Part shown: one piece after another, positions 24,412 to 37,000 of the stretch
Position numbering within the stretch: position 1 is the first letter of the stretch
How the letters are laid out: every line of letters starts with the position of its first letter
NCBI RefSeq assembly: GCF_021155775.2
Contig: NC_060237.1
Coordinates: forward strand, 31,049,257 to 31,113,256
Origin: Neodiprion pinetum
Lineage: Eukaryota > Arthropoda > Insecta > Hymenoptera > Diprionidae
Length of the DNA: 64,000 nt
Direction of reading: 5' to 3'
Notes under the pieces: generated by a model
The model's database searches: none
What the model saw: only the letters and a program-made list of their open reading frames with translations
Told to the model about the DNA's origin: nothing
Made by a program: the position numbers and the translations under genes

Positions 24412-27400
24412 TTCCCAGAGACGTTACTTTATAATTTACATTTACGTTACATATATATATATATGTATAGTACACAAGAATAAATTAAGCGTGGGTTGCC
24501 TTTTCGCTTGGATGTATAACGTGTTACGTAATATAGGATATTAGAGTAAGTTTTTAGAAAGTTTTAGCATGTTTTTGCGAACGATAGGCCTGATTCACCA
24601 GTTTCCTGCTATTTGATCGCCGACTTACCGCCGTTTAACATAAGTAATGAATATCGTTATTAATAGACATAGCATAAATCGTCCCTAATCGTCTCGAATA
24701 GTATTAATCCAACATACGCAGTATCTTTTATCCAGCCGTCGTGTCAACGCGCTCCAGGATAAATATTTTTACACTCATCACCCGCGTGCATTGATCGAGT
24801 GTGTAATTAAAATTCCCATACTTCAACACTGAGTGCGCAATGTTGGAAAAATTAAGATTGCAGATGAAACTTTGGTTCAAAGAAGTTTAAACCAAGTGAA
24901 AAATGTAGCGTGAAAGGAATTAAGTGATTCTGTCCAACAATTTCTGTAACTTGTACGGTATACATGACACGGTGCAACGAGAAGAAATATTACATTTATT
25001 TACTTAAATTGCGTCGGATTCGTCCGCGACGAATGTGTGTTTCTACACTTCATCAGCATGGAACTAGGGGCAGCAATTTTTCTAAAGCGTTCATAGATCG
25101 TATCTATTGATAATATAGATGTGACAAAATTACATTTCGGCGCCCTTGACGCGTACTGAACACAAGCGTTGAAAATTTCTCGTCTATCTACGCACAGATA
25201 TCCTGTCGAAAATTTAATCACGATACAAATTTTGAACTTACGGGTACAACATGTAAACCTGCATACCCAAAATATCCCTGTGCGTGAAAATATTACAATA
25301 GTTACATATTATAAGTTTTTCACTCGATGAATGAATTATTACTTTACACTTCCGCATCGCTATCAGTATCATACAAATATATACATGATACAATTATACA
25401 CACAGTTAGTTACTATAATGCTAAATGACAACGTTACACAATTGAATATGGCTAATTGCCGTGATACCTGTTTGAAGATTAGCACGCGTTTCACAAGCTG
25501 TCGGCCAATTGGCGTTTGTGTTTCATTCAATGATTCACTTTACCGAATACATGTATTCGCTCGTTCGCCTGTTCATTGCATTGCGACCTGAGCGAATTTT
25601 ACCCTTACAGTTAGTCAATACCTGTATCGGTTGATCGATAAATTAAATAAATTAAGCCATACTCCAGCTGCACATTTCTCGCGTTGCTGTCGCAGAATTT
25701 GCATTCCATAACTGCTGGTCAGTGTTTCATTATTTGCAAAACGCCAGCTCGCGAGTATTGCAGGATAGCAAATATACTATAATAATATACCTACATTGTG
25801 TATGAGGGTTTTTGAAGAAAAATTGTGCATCGTCAGCTCGAGGGGTTGATTGTTTCTTGATGAACGGCCTCTCGCCGAATTTTGTGGTATTTTCACAAAA
25901 TTCCTGAGTGAAATTAAACCAAATCTTTTTTAAACTTCATTACTCTACTCGTTGTACGAATCTGTGTGATCAGTTTTCAGAATAGTGCGATTCACCCCTT
26001 GAGCAAATGATATATACATACCTTGTATGTAGACAAATGATATCTACAGTTATAAATTAGCGACCAAGTTAAATATTGGCCAATGAGAATTGAGATTAAT
26101 TATAAATAGATATATTAGGAATGAATTTATAATTAGAAGAGGAAAAACTTTATCGAAAATTTATAAGTATGCGTTTGTTTCTGAATTTTGATAACCGTAT
26201 CCGTCTAGCGTGCCGAGTAATTCTTATTCCTTCTAATCACTTCATGCAACGGATTATTTCATACTGTGAGCACACGCAGTGCCTGATTGGAAGAAATCAA
26301 AGGTACGAAGCACTGGACCTCTGAGCAAGTCACATAATCCTGACGGTCGTTCGTAATTTCCAGTGCACTTCAATGAATGAATTTTTTCACGCGGCTTAAA
26401 ACAAATGCAATATTGGTGCGCCTCCTTAAAATATTATACCGCGGAATTGAATACTGTACGTATATGAAAGTTGATCATCGATTCAACTCAGAAATAAAAC
26501 ATGAAGTGAAATTGAAGGCCTCTAATGTGTATGGTTACATTTTACTTAATACGGGTAAAAACGTTGCACAAAGTGTGAAAGAGGTAGAAATAAAGGAAAA
26601 GTAATATTAGTATGTTCGAGTTAGAGATGTTCAAACCTTCGCTTTATCCGCGCATCACACTAAAACTAATAAGGTAACAGTGTGTGGAACTGAGAAATAT
26701 ATTGTATTTTATAAATCACGCTGTAACGTATGTCAAAGTAAATTACACACTCTCTCCCGAAGCGTCTAGTTGCACCGATGATGTGACTCGCCAAGTAAAT
26801 TACTTACCATGCAGACTGGTCAGATGACTTCTAAATGGAACTACATACCGATAAGTATGTATAGCATTAAAAAAATATGCCAATTCCTTTTACGCATTAT
26901 GACGAGATTCAATTCTGGGTGATGTGAATGTCGTTTTATGTAGAAATGAATATACATATATTTCCGTTATCGTAAAAAAGAAACCATCTTTTCGTCTCAC
27001 CCGAACCATATTTATAATTTTTTGAAAAACTTTTAAATGCTATTTCCAAGCGTTACATATCCGACAATTCGAAGAATACCGGAACCGTTGACTGAAATTA
27101 TAAAACTCACGTCGCTGGGTTATTTTTCGTAACTCCTTGCCAGGTCTTGCCGGGTTTGGGGGTAGGTATTAGCAGTTTCACGTATTATCAACCAAGTAAG
27201 CGACCTTGCAGATAAAAAAGTTCTCCATAACCAGCAACTATCGCGTACAAAACGTTGGTCACGTAGCGTCGTCATTGTGAAATTGAAAAGTTGAGAAAAT
27301 CATGCACCAGAAATATGTACGCAAGAATTATACAACGGAAAAATAAATGTCCATCAATTACATGAACGTGTATCGTTTATATTTTCCTGAATATATGAAA

Positions 27401-27840
27401 ACTTTTATGGGCGACAGTAGCATCTCTAAGATGCTCAATTTATATTTCCAAAGTTTTTTACAAAGTCGACCTTGCGCTGCAAAGATTTTGGAAGAATTTT
27501 GAACTATTTTATTTTAACTTACAATCGTTTCAAGAATGTTCCTATAAGGAATTTTTTTTTTTTCGATTTATCGAACACTTAAAATTATGAATTGGAACAA
27601 CCAATGTTTCAAGTTTTGAAAATATCGAGAAAATTCTGGAACGCTTTTGTCCTTGTCAAAAGCACGTTGAAGATACTTAGAGGGCTGAACTTTATTCCGG
27701 AGTTTTTCCCAATATTTGGAAGCGGTAATTGGATAGCAATCCTTTGGGGTTATAATTGATCATGCAGATCACTTTGTCACAAAATAATGATCATCCTTAT
27801 CATATAAAATTATCGTTTTTGGAATATTTAGTGTTGAAAG
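23670..27840. other. AT-rich non-coding region after the unrecognised gene
   Basis: Probably begins with a 3' UTR. It contains a small perfect hairpin (ATGATTATC/GATAATCAT, 24029-24051), a larger AT-cored hairpin (24352-24430) and a possible polyadenylation signal at about 24479. Frames are short and AT-driven. A 75-codon frame at 26377-26604 has no splice support. Confidence 0.5.
24352..24430. repeat. Inverted repeat with (AT)n core
   Basis: The left arm AAAGTAACGTGTCTG and the right arm CAGAGACGTTACTTT pair with one mismatch, and both continue into GAATATATA/TATATATTC. The long AT core between them could extrude as a cruciform or hairpin. It may be a cruciform-prone microsatellite or the remains of a foldback element. 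Confidence 0.65.
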
Positions 27841-27849
27841 TGCGCATGA

Positions 27850-27990
27850 TAGGTTTTTGACGATTTTGAATAATGCTGGAATGAATTCTTTAATGGGCGA
27901 CGTAGATGTGCTTTTGAGAAAGTAATCGATTACGCGAAGTCTCGAGTTGCTGCAAACAACGGATTAAAAGTGACGTCCGAAATACATACA
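27850..27990 (+). repeat. Diverged single copy of the 335-bp satellite
   Basis: The stretch containing CGATTTTGAATAATGCTGGA, then GAATTCTTTAATGGGCGACGTA, TAATCGATTACGCGAAGTC, GCTGCAAACAACGG and AAAAGTGACGTCCGAAA aligns in order with the satellite monomer (CGATTTTGAAAAGTGCTGGA, GATTAAGCGCAGTC, GCTGCGAGCAACGA, AAAAGTTACAGCCGAAA). It lies about 650 bases before the array. Confidence 0.6.
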
Positions 27991-28316
27991 ATCTCAAACA
28001 GAATATTCACGAAGGTAGGGGAAAAATATTTATAGCCTCGTAGTTTCAGATTCAGTTCCGTACAACTTGTTAGATATGCCTAATTATAGTGCAGGTGTTT
28101 GGGTGCCAGTGTGAAGCAATTTAGCAAGTTAATCAATAATATTGAAGTAATGGACGGAAAGAAATGTGAAAAAAAGATTGAACGTTATACAAGATACCTT
28201 ATTTTATTATATGGAGATAGTATACATTGTAAATAGTCTTACGAAAAATTTGGAAATTACGATACACATATATAGGATAGTGATCATCGTACTTTTCGAA
28301 TAGAGCCTGGGTTTCT

Positions 28317-28330
28317 ACCTGCATGCAGGT
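28317..28330. repeat. Perfect 14-bp palindrome
   Basis: ACCTGCATGCAGGT, just upstream of the satellite array. No factor can be assigned with confidence. Confidence 0.5.
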
Positions 28331-28499
28331 GCGACACATCTCTGGAGAATCCGATGTATGATGTCTAATACTATGTTGTCTGTATTAATGTAACTTGGAT
28401 TGAAACGAATAAAAAATCAATTTCCTGCATACATTCTTCAATTTTCCTCAGCTATTTGCCGTTATTTATTCAAGTTGCCTTCTTTGCGTTCCTGATGGT

Positions 28500-31400
28500 C
28501 GAATTCGTCTATGTTTGGTCCGGTATACAGATCAAATATGAGACTAGAAATATTTTGCCCATAAGAGAGTGAGACCCTTTGTCTGTCTGGCGAAAATTTC
28601 CGCGATTTTGAGAAGTGCTGGAATGAATTCTTTCTGGAACTATTCTGACGTAATTTTTCCGGAGAAAACGATTACGCGCAGTCCCAATACGCTGCGAGCA
28701 ACGAATGAAAAGTTACAGCCGAAAAACGAGAACCTGTGTTTTCGACATTTTTCAGCAGGTGGTTTTTCCTTCGCAACTTCTGTCCTGGTAATCCCACGCT
28801 CGTTTCGCTGCGTTTTCTGAGGTCCTGGGGGTCCAATTAGTCGGAAAAGGGTCGTTTAATTCGAATCTGAGACCAAAAGTTTTTTGCCCAAAAAAAAAGT
28901 AAGGCTAACCCCTTTGCATTTTTGGCGAAAATTTTAGCGATTTTGACAAGTGCTGGAATAAATTCTTTCTGGCTCTATTCCGACGTAATTTTGCCAGAGA
29001 AAACGATTAAGCGCAGTCCCAATACGCTGCGAGCAACGAATGAAAAGTTACAGCCGAAAAACGAGAACCTGTGTTTTAGACATTTTTCAGCAGGTGCTTT
29101 TTCCTTCGCAACTTCTGTCCTGGTGAACCCACGCTCGTTTCGCTGCGTTTTCTGAGTTCCTAGCAGTCCAATTAGTCGGAAAAAGGTCACAAAACTCGAA
29201 TCTGAGACCAAAAGTTTTTTGCCCAAAAAAAAAGTAAGGCTAACCCCTTTGCATTTTTGGCGAAAATTTTCGCGATTTTGAAAAGTGCTGGAATAGATTC
29301 TTTCTGGCTCTATTCCGACGTAATTTTGCCAGAAAAAACGATTAAGCGCAGTCCCAATACGCTGCGAGCAACGAATGAAAAGTTACAGCCGAAAAACGAG
29401 AACCTGTGTTTTCGACATTTTTCAGCAGGTGCTTTTTCCTTCGCAACTTCTGTCCTGGTGAACCCACGCTCGTTTCGCTGCGTTTTCTGAGTTCCTGGCA
29501 GTCCAATTAGTCGGAAAAGGGTCACAAAACTCGAATCTGAGACCAAAAGTTTTTTGCCCAAAAAAAAAGTAAGGCTAACCCCTTTGCATTTTTGGCGAAA
29601 ATTTTCGCGATTTTGAAAAGTGCTGGAATAGATTCTTTCTGGCTCTTTTCCGACGTAATTTTGCCAGGGAAAACGATTAAGCGCAGTCCCAATACGCTGC
29701 GAGCAACAAATGAAAAGTTACAGCCGAAAAACGAGAACCTGTGTTTTCGACATTTTTCAGCAGGTGCTTTTTCCTTCGCAACTTCTGTCCTGGTGATCCC
29801 ACGCTCGTTTCGCTGCGTTTTCTGAGGTCCTGGGGGTCCAATTTGTCGGAAAAGGGTCACAAAAGTCGAATCTGAGACCAAAAATTTTTTGGTCGAAAAA
29901 TGAAAAAAAAGTAAGGCTAACCCCTCTACATTTTTGGCGAAAATTTTGGCGATTTTGAAAAGTGCTGGAATAAATTCTTTCTGGCTCTATTCCGACGTAA
30001 TTTTGCCAGAGAAAACGATTAAGCGCAGTCCCAATACGCTGCGAGCAACGAATGAAAAGTTACAGCCGAAAAACGAGAACCTGTGTTTTCGACATTTTTC
30101 AGCAGGTGCTTTTTCCTTCGCAACTTCTGTCCTGGTGATCCCACGCTCGTTTCGCTGCGTTTTCTGAGTTCCTGGCGGTCCAATTAGTCGGAAAAGGGTC
30201 ACAAAACTCGAATCTGAGACCAAAAGTTTTTTGCCCAAAAAAAAAGTAAGGCTAACCCCTTTGCATTTTTAGCGAAAATTTTCGCGATTTTGAAAAGTGC
30301 TGGAATAGATTCTTTCTGGCTCTTTTCCGACGTAATTTTGCCAGAAAAAACGATTAAGCGCAGTCCCAATACGCTGCGAGCAACGAATGAAAAGTTACAG
30401 CCGAAAAACGAGAACCTGTATTTTCGACATTTTTCAGCAGGTGCTTTTTCCTTCGCAACTTCTGTCTTGGTGATCCCACGCTCGTTTCGCTGCGTTTTCT
30501 GAGGTCCTGGGGGTCCGATTAGTCGAAAAAGGGTCGTTTAATTCGAATCTGAGACCAAAAGTTTTTTGCCCGAAAAAAAAGTAAGGCTAACCCCTTTGCA
30601 TTTTTGGCGAAAATTTTCGCGATTTTGAAAAGTGCTGGAATAGATTCTTTCTGGCTCTATTCCGACGTAATTTTGCCAGAGAAAACGATTAAGCGCAGTC
30701 CCAATACGCTGCGAGCAACGAATGAAAAGTTACAGCCGAAAAACGAGAACCTGTGTTTTAGACATTTTTCAGCAGGTGCTTTTTCCTTCGCAACTTCTGT
30801 CATGGTGATCCCACGCTCGTTTCGCTGCGTTTTCTGAGGTCCTGGCGGTCCAATTAGTCGGAAAAGGGTCGTTTAATTCGAATCTGAGACCAAAAGTTTT
30901 TTGCCCAAAAAAAAAGTAAGGCTAACCCCTTTGCATTTTTGGCGAAAATTTTCGCGATTTTGAAAAGTGCTGGAATAAATTCTTTCTGGCTCTATTCCGA
31001 CGTAATTTTGCCAGAGAAAACGATTAAGCGCAGTCCCAATACGCTGCGAGCAACGAATGAAAAGTTACAGCCGAAAAACGAGAACCTGTCTTTTCGACAT
31101 TTTTCAGCAGGTGCTTTTTCCTTCGCAACTTCTGTCCTGGTGATCCCACGCTCGTTTCGCTGCGTTTTCTGAGGTCCTGGGGGTCCAATTTGTCGGAAAA
31201 GGGTCACAAAAGTCGAATCTGAGACCAAAAATTTTTTGGTCGAAAAATGAAAAAAAAGTAAGGCTAACCCCTCTACATTTTTGGCGAAAATTTTGGCGAT
31301 TTTGAAAAGTGCTGGAATAAATTCTTTCTGGCTCTATTCCGACGTAATTTTGCCAGAGAAAACGATTAAGCGCAGTCCCAATACGCTGCGAGCAACGAAT

Positions 31401-34200
31401 GAAAAGTTACAGCCGAAAAACGAGAACCTGTGTTTTCGACATTTTTCAGCAGGTGCTTTTTCCTTCGCAACTTCTGTCCTGGTGATCCCACGCTCGTTTC
31501 GCTGCGTTTTCTGAGTTCCTGGCGGTCCAATTAGTCGGAAAAAGGGTCACAAAACTCGAATCTGAGACCAAAAGTTTTTTGCCCAAAAAAAAAGTAAGGC
31601 TAACCCCTTTGCATTTTTGGCGAAAATTTTCGCGATTTTGAAAAGTGCTGGAATAGATTCTTTCTGGCTCTTTTCCGACGTAATTTTACCAGAGAAAACG
31701 ATTAAGTGCAGTCCCAATACGCTGCGAGCAACAAATGAAAAGTTACAGCCGAAAAACGAGAACCTGTGTTTTCGACATTTTTCAGCAGGTGCTTTTTCCT
31801 TCGCAACTTCTGTCCTGGTGATCCCACGCTCGTTTCGCTGCGTTTTCTGAGGTCCTGGGGGTCCAATTTGTCGGAAAAGGGTCACAAAAGTCGAATCTGA
31901 GACCAAAAATTTTTTGGTCGAAAAATGAAAAAAAAGTAAGGCTAACCCCTCTACATTTTTGGCGAAAATTTTAGCGATTTTGAAAAGTGCTGGAATAAAT
32001 TCTTTCTGGCTCTATTCCGACGTAATTTTGCCAGAGAAAACGATTAAGCGCAGTCCCAATACGCTGCGAGCAACGAATGAAAAGTTACAGCCGAAAAACG
32101 AGAACCTGTGTTTTCGACATTTTTCAGCAGGTGCTTTTTCCTTCGCAACTTCTGTCCTGGTGATCCCACGCTCGTTTCGCTGCGTTTTCTGAGGTCCTGG
32201 GGGTCCAATTAGTCGGAAAAGGGTCGTTTAATTCGAATCTGAGATCAAAAGTTTTTTGCCCAAAAAAAAAGTAAGGCTAACCCCTTTGCATTTTTGGCGA
32301 AAATTTTCGCGATTTTGAAAAGTGCTGGAATAAATTCTTTCTGGCACTATTCCGACGTAATATTGCCAGAGAAAACGATTAAGCGCAGTCCCAATACGCT
32401 GCGAGCAACGAATGAAAAGTTGCAGCCGAAAAACGAGAACCTGTATTTTCGACATTTTTCAGCAGGTGCTTTTTCCTTCGCAACTTCTGTCTTGGTGATC
32501 CCACGCTCGTTTCGCTGCGTTTTCTGAGGTCCTGGGGGTCCGATTAGTCGAAAAAGGGTCGTTTAATTCGAATCTGAGACCAAAAGTTTTTTGCCCGAAA
32601 AAAAAGTAAGGCTAACCCCTTTGCATTTTTGGCGAAAATTTTCGCGATTTTGAAAAGTGCTGGAATAGATTCTTTCTGGCTCTATTCCGACGTAATTTTG
32701 CCAGAGAAAACGATTAAGCGCAGTCCCAATACGCTGCGAGCAACGAATGAAAAGTTACAGCCGAAAAACGAGAACCTGTGTTTTAGACATTTTTCAGCAG
32801 GTGCTTTTTCCTTCGCAACTTCTGTCATGGTGATCCCACGCTCGTTTCGCTGCGTTTTCTGAGGTCCTGGCGGTCCAATTAGTCGGAAAAGGGTCGTTTA
32901 ATTCGAATCTGAGACCAAAAGTTTTTTGCCCAAAAAAAAAGTAAGGCTAACCCCTTTGCATTTTTGGCGAAAATTTTCGCGATTTTGAAAAGTGCTGGAA
33001 TAAATTCTTTCTGGCTCTATTCCGACGTAATTTTGCCAGAGAAAACGATTAAGCGCAGTCCCAATACGCTGCGAGCAACGAATGAAAAGTTACAGCCGAA
33101 AAACGAGAACCTGTCTTTTCGACATTTTTCAGCAGGTGCTTTTTCCTTCGCAACTTCTGTCCTGGTGATCCCACGCTCGTTTCGCTGCGTTTTCTGAGTT
33201 CCTGGCGGTCCAATTAGTCGGAAAAGGGTCGTTTAATTCGAATCTGAGACCAAAAGTTTTTTGCCCAAAAAAAAAGTAAGGCTAACCCCTTTGCATTTTT
33301 GGCGAAAATTTTCGCGATTTTGAAAAGTGCTGGAATAAATTCTTTCTGGCACTATTCCGACGTAATTTTGCCAGAGAAAACGATTAAGCGCAGTCCCAAT
33401 ACGCTGCGAGCAACGAATGAAAAGTTACAGCCGAAAAACGAGAACCTGTGTTTTCGACATTTTTCAGCAGGTGCTTTTTCCTTCGTAACTTCTCTCCTGG
33501 TGATCCCACGCTCGTTTCGCTGCGTTTTCTGAGGTCCTGGGGGTCCAATTTGTCGGAAAAGGGTCACAAAAGTCGAATCTGAGACCAAAAATTTTTTGTT
33601 CGAAAAATGAAAAAAAAGTAAGGCTAACCCCTCTGCATTTTTGGCGAAAATTTTCGCGATTTTGAAAAGTGCTGGAATAGATTCTTTCTGGCAGTATTCC
33701 GACGTAATTTTGCCAGAGAAAACGATTAAGCGCAGTCCCAATACGCTGCGAGCAACGAATGAAAAGTTACAGCCGAAAAACGAGAACCTGTGTTTTCGAC
33801 ATTTTTCAGCAGGTGCTTTTTCCTTCGCAACTTCTGTCCTGGTGATCCCACGCTCGTTTCGCTGCGTTTTCTGAGGTCCTGGGGGTCCAATTAGTCGGAA
33901 AAGGGTCTTTTAATTCGAATCTGAGACCAAAAGTTTTTTGCCCAAAAAAAAAGTAAGGCTAACCCCTTTGCATTTTTGGCGATAATTTTCGCGATTTTGA
34001 AAAGTGCTGGAATAGATTCTTTATGGCAGTATTCCGACGTAATTTTGCCAGAGAAAACGATTAAGCGCAGTCCCAATACGCTGCGAGCAACGTATAAAAA
34101 GTTACGGCCGAAAAACGAAGAATTACATTTGTTTTTTCTCCCCTGTTGGTCCCACGCTCCATTTGCTGCGTTTTTTAAAATCCTGGAGGTTTGAAGAATT
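28500..34200 (+). repeat. Tandem satellite array, about 17 monomers of 335-342 bp
   Basis: Monomers start at about 28569, 28922, 29257, 29592, 29934, 30269, 30604, 30939, 31281, 31617, 31959, 32294, 32629, 32964, 33299, 33641 and 33976, measured at the same internal point. Spacing is 335, 336 or 342. The long form carries a seven-base longer linker (GGTCGAAAAATGAAAAAAAAG in place of GCCCAAAAAAAAAG). Central monomers are nearly identical. The first monomer is clearly diverged, and the last has lost an internal segment and drifts into unique sequence near 34200. Every central monomer is open for 77 codons on the plus strand and for 78-129 codons on the minus strand; this follows from homogenisation and I do not annotate it as protein-coding. 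Confidence 0.95.
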
Positions 34201-34533
34201 TGAAGTATAAAATATTATCATGTTCCAGAATTATTACTAATTTTTTGAATTTTTAACGGGAATTCGTTTACATTCTTTTGATTCGAAACATTGAATAAAG
34301 AATCACGTCTTTATTCCGACAATTAGAATTCACCCGAGAATGAACTTTCTCATTGAAATGATTAAATTTGTATGAATACAATCATTTCAAACTTTCCCAC
34401 TGAAAAATAGAAATTAGGAATTTTTTTGAAAAGTTTCATTATGTTACCGTAATCAAAAATTCTTCGTGTTAATCCTTATTGTTAGCCTGAAACTCGAAAC
34501 TGAGTAGGACACTTATGTTGTATCACGTTGCAG

Positions 34534-34682
34534 GCATTCAGTTGCCGGTCCAAGTATAGTGGGTGGAGTGAGGCAGCAACCAGGCTCTTGGTCTACTCGG
34601 CGCCCGAAGAAACCCGCGAAAATAATGCAAGGCTACGGAAAGCATTCTAATTTGATTGCAAGGATATGTTATTTGCATAGAG
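34534..34682 (+). other. Exon-like island, coding or lncRNA, product unknown
   Basis: A GC-rich 149-base block in AT-rich surroundings, bounded by acceptor TATCACGTTGCAG and donor ATAGAG|GTATGT. One frame is open throughout (HSVAGPSIVGGVRQQPGSWS, then TRRPKKPAKIMQGYGKHSNL) and would leave one base at the donor. The other two plus frames have stops. It could be a coding exon of an unplaced plus-strand gene, a non-coding transcript exon or a transposon fragment. No family is recognised. Confidence 0.3.
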
Positions 34683-34825
34683 GTATGTATGTACAATAAT
34701 ACGAATAGGAAAGGAAAGTACGTATTTCTCTGTTTTTTTTTTTCAATAATACACAATTTTATTTTTTGTAGAATCGAGAAAATTACTGAGAACAAAACGA
34801 TGCATTGTGAATAGTTACAATTAAT

Positions 34826-34965
34826 ATGTACAATAATAATAATTAATAATAATAATAATTTCGATAATAGTAATAATGACGATAATCATGATAGTAATAA
34901 TAATAATAATGATAATAATAATAATAATAATCATAATAATAATAATAGCAAACTAATAATAATAA
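34826..34965. repeat. (AAT)n-type microsatellite
   Basis: An imperfect TAA/AAT repeat with ATG, GAT and CAT interruptions over about 140 bases. Similar ATT-rich stretches recur nearby at 35010-35045 and 37200-37220. Confidence 0.85.
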
Positions 34966-35708
34966 TTTTCTTTTTTTGTGGTTTCGTTTCTCTATTCTTC
35001 TTACCTCATTAGTTAATAATGATTATAATAATATTAATAATATTTCATACAGCCAACTGTATGAATTTTGTCCTTCCTGTCAATCGTTAACAGCTGTTGT
35101 CGCTTCGACTGATTATCGTTCAATCGAATATCATTCATACATGGTATCCATACATCGAATATTAATTTTATAAATAATTGGTACCTTGGCGTATGTAGTT
35201 TTGAATTTGAGGCGTACTCCATATTATTAACACACCTATATTATATGTATAATATAATGTTTTTCGCCATCGCTCATATAATATTACACAATAACGTAAT
35301 TTTCACCTCTTAAATAGTAGAATTACAATGTTTCATCTTTACAAACGTGGATATTATTATTATCATTATAATTTTCTCTTCAAATTTCATTCGTTTCATT
35401 AATTTTAAAAATTTTCATCTTCATTTTCTCGTTTTGTTCAATTTTCACTAAGCATTCTCTACCATTGATTAAATGCTCTTAGTGGCTTAGAAGCCGGTGA
35501 TGTTGGATTATCTATACTTCTCATTTTTATTATTTCTGCCTATTATAACGGCCTTTTCCCCCTCACCGTTCTTCGCCATAGTATGGACATTAATTGTTTT
35601 ACCCCCTACGTGTCCCTGTCACCACTGCCCATATCTTTTCATTATACATACTTACATAGTTTTGTTCCCACGATTTAGATGCATATACGCTGTTCGCTGA
35701 TTTCAAAG

Positions 35709-35797
35709 CTTCTATTACGTGGCATGGTTCAACAACAACCGAGCAAAGGACCGCTCTTTACTCTGAAGGAGTATCACCATTTTGCCTGTGACGTTGG
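35709..35797 (+). other. Exon-like island, possible partner of the preceding island
   Basis: Bounded by acceptor CGCTGATTTCAAAG and donor GACGTTGG|GTAAGT. In the phase left by the preceding island (G + CT) it reads ASITWHGSTTTEQRTALYSE, then GVSPFCL and a stop; another frame is fully open (GMVQQQPSKGPLFTLKEYHH). The good splice sites and balanced composition stand out, but the short length makes chance likely. Confidence 0.25.
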
Positions 35798-36775
35798 GTA
35801 AGTGACATGAAATAATAACAGAATCGGTTTTCAAGTAGACTCAAAATTTGCATCGATAGGTTGCTACCGATGTTGCGACAGGATGAAAATTAATCTCCGC
35901 GTACCGAGCAAAAGCCTTTTTCGGCTGGTACGGATTACTTTCTGGAAAATTATGTTCTGCAATTGCTTTGAAATCTACTTCACCGTAACTCATCCATCGC
36001 GATGATAAATAATACCGGGCGACACTGTAAGGGCTGAAACATTTACTCCTGTTATTCATTCTTTCATATTACATCATATTCATTCATTTTACAGTATGTA
36101 TAGGCATATACATTTACATATACAGTATGTATATATATGCATACACTACTTATCTAACGGAGAAAGCAGCAAATTGTTTCGAAGAGAGTGAAACGTATAC
36201 GGTGAAAGACAAGTAATTGTGGTGAATAAATGAAAAACTAGACTGAAAAAAAAACAATACCTTACCAAGCGGTGGAAATCATAGTGAGTTTAAGATTATA
36301 TTATCATTCTTTTTCTTCTTTTTTACATAACTTTCAATTATCGCGTTATTGATTTTTCTTTCATTTTTGTCACAGCTTTATTATAGTGCAATGAGGTCAC
36401 ATTTCAACCGTCGACTACGTTATGTACTTTTATAATCGTCTGTCGTGAAACGGATCAAAGGTTTGCGTGCACGCATATTAATATACTCAAGTTCAAAATT
36501 TGATTTAATCAATCGTACACTTGTATAATTCAAGTAATGATATTCTATGTTTTTTCCTAAGTTGCCAATAGAACAATTTATAATCGGATGTTAAGGTTTG
36601 CATGGAACAGAAGTAATAAAAGGAATAGATATAATTTTCTTGGAGTTGCGTGTTGCATATTTCGCATAATTGACAATTACATAATATGAGCTGAGACCTC
36701 ATTACACTTGACACGCGTTACATGTACATCGACCTGCATCAACTAAGATAATGCTTTATTTTTTGTTTTTAGTAC

Positions 36776-36905
36776 AAGTAGTAGTAATGGTGGTAGTTCA
36801 GTAATAATAGTATTAGTAATATTAGTAGTAGTAGTAGTATCAGTAGTAGTCGTAGTAGTAGTAATAGTAGTCGTAGTAGTAGTAATAGTAGTCGTAGTAG
36901 TAGTC

Positions 36906-37000
<95 letters not shown>

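Noticed and set aside
28569..34194. Repeated 77-codon plus-strand and 78-129-codon minus-strand frames annotated as a tandem gene family
   Set aside because: They repeat at the satellite period, are open on both strands at once, and show no domain. Homogenised satellite sequence explains them.
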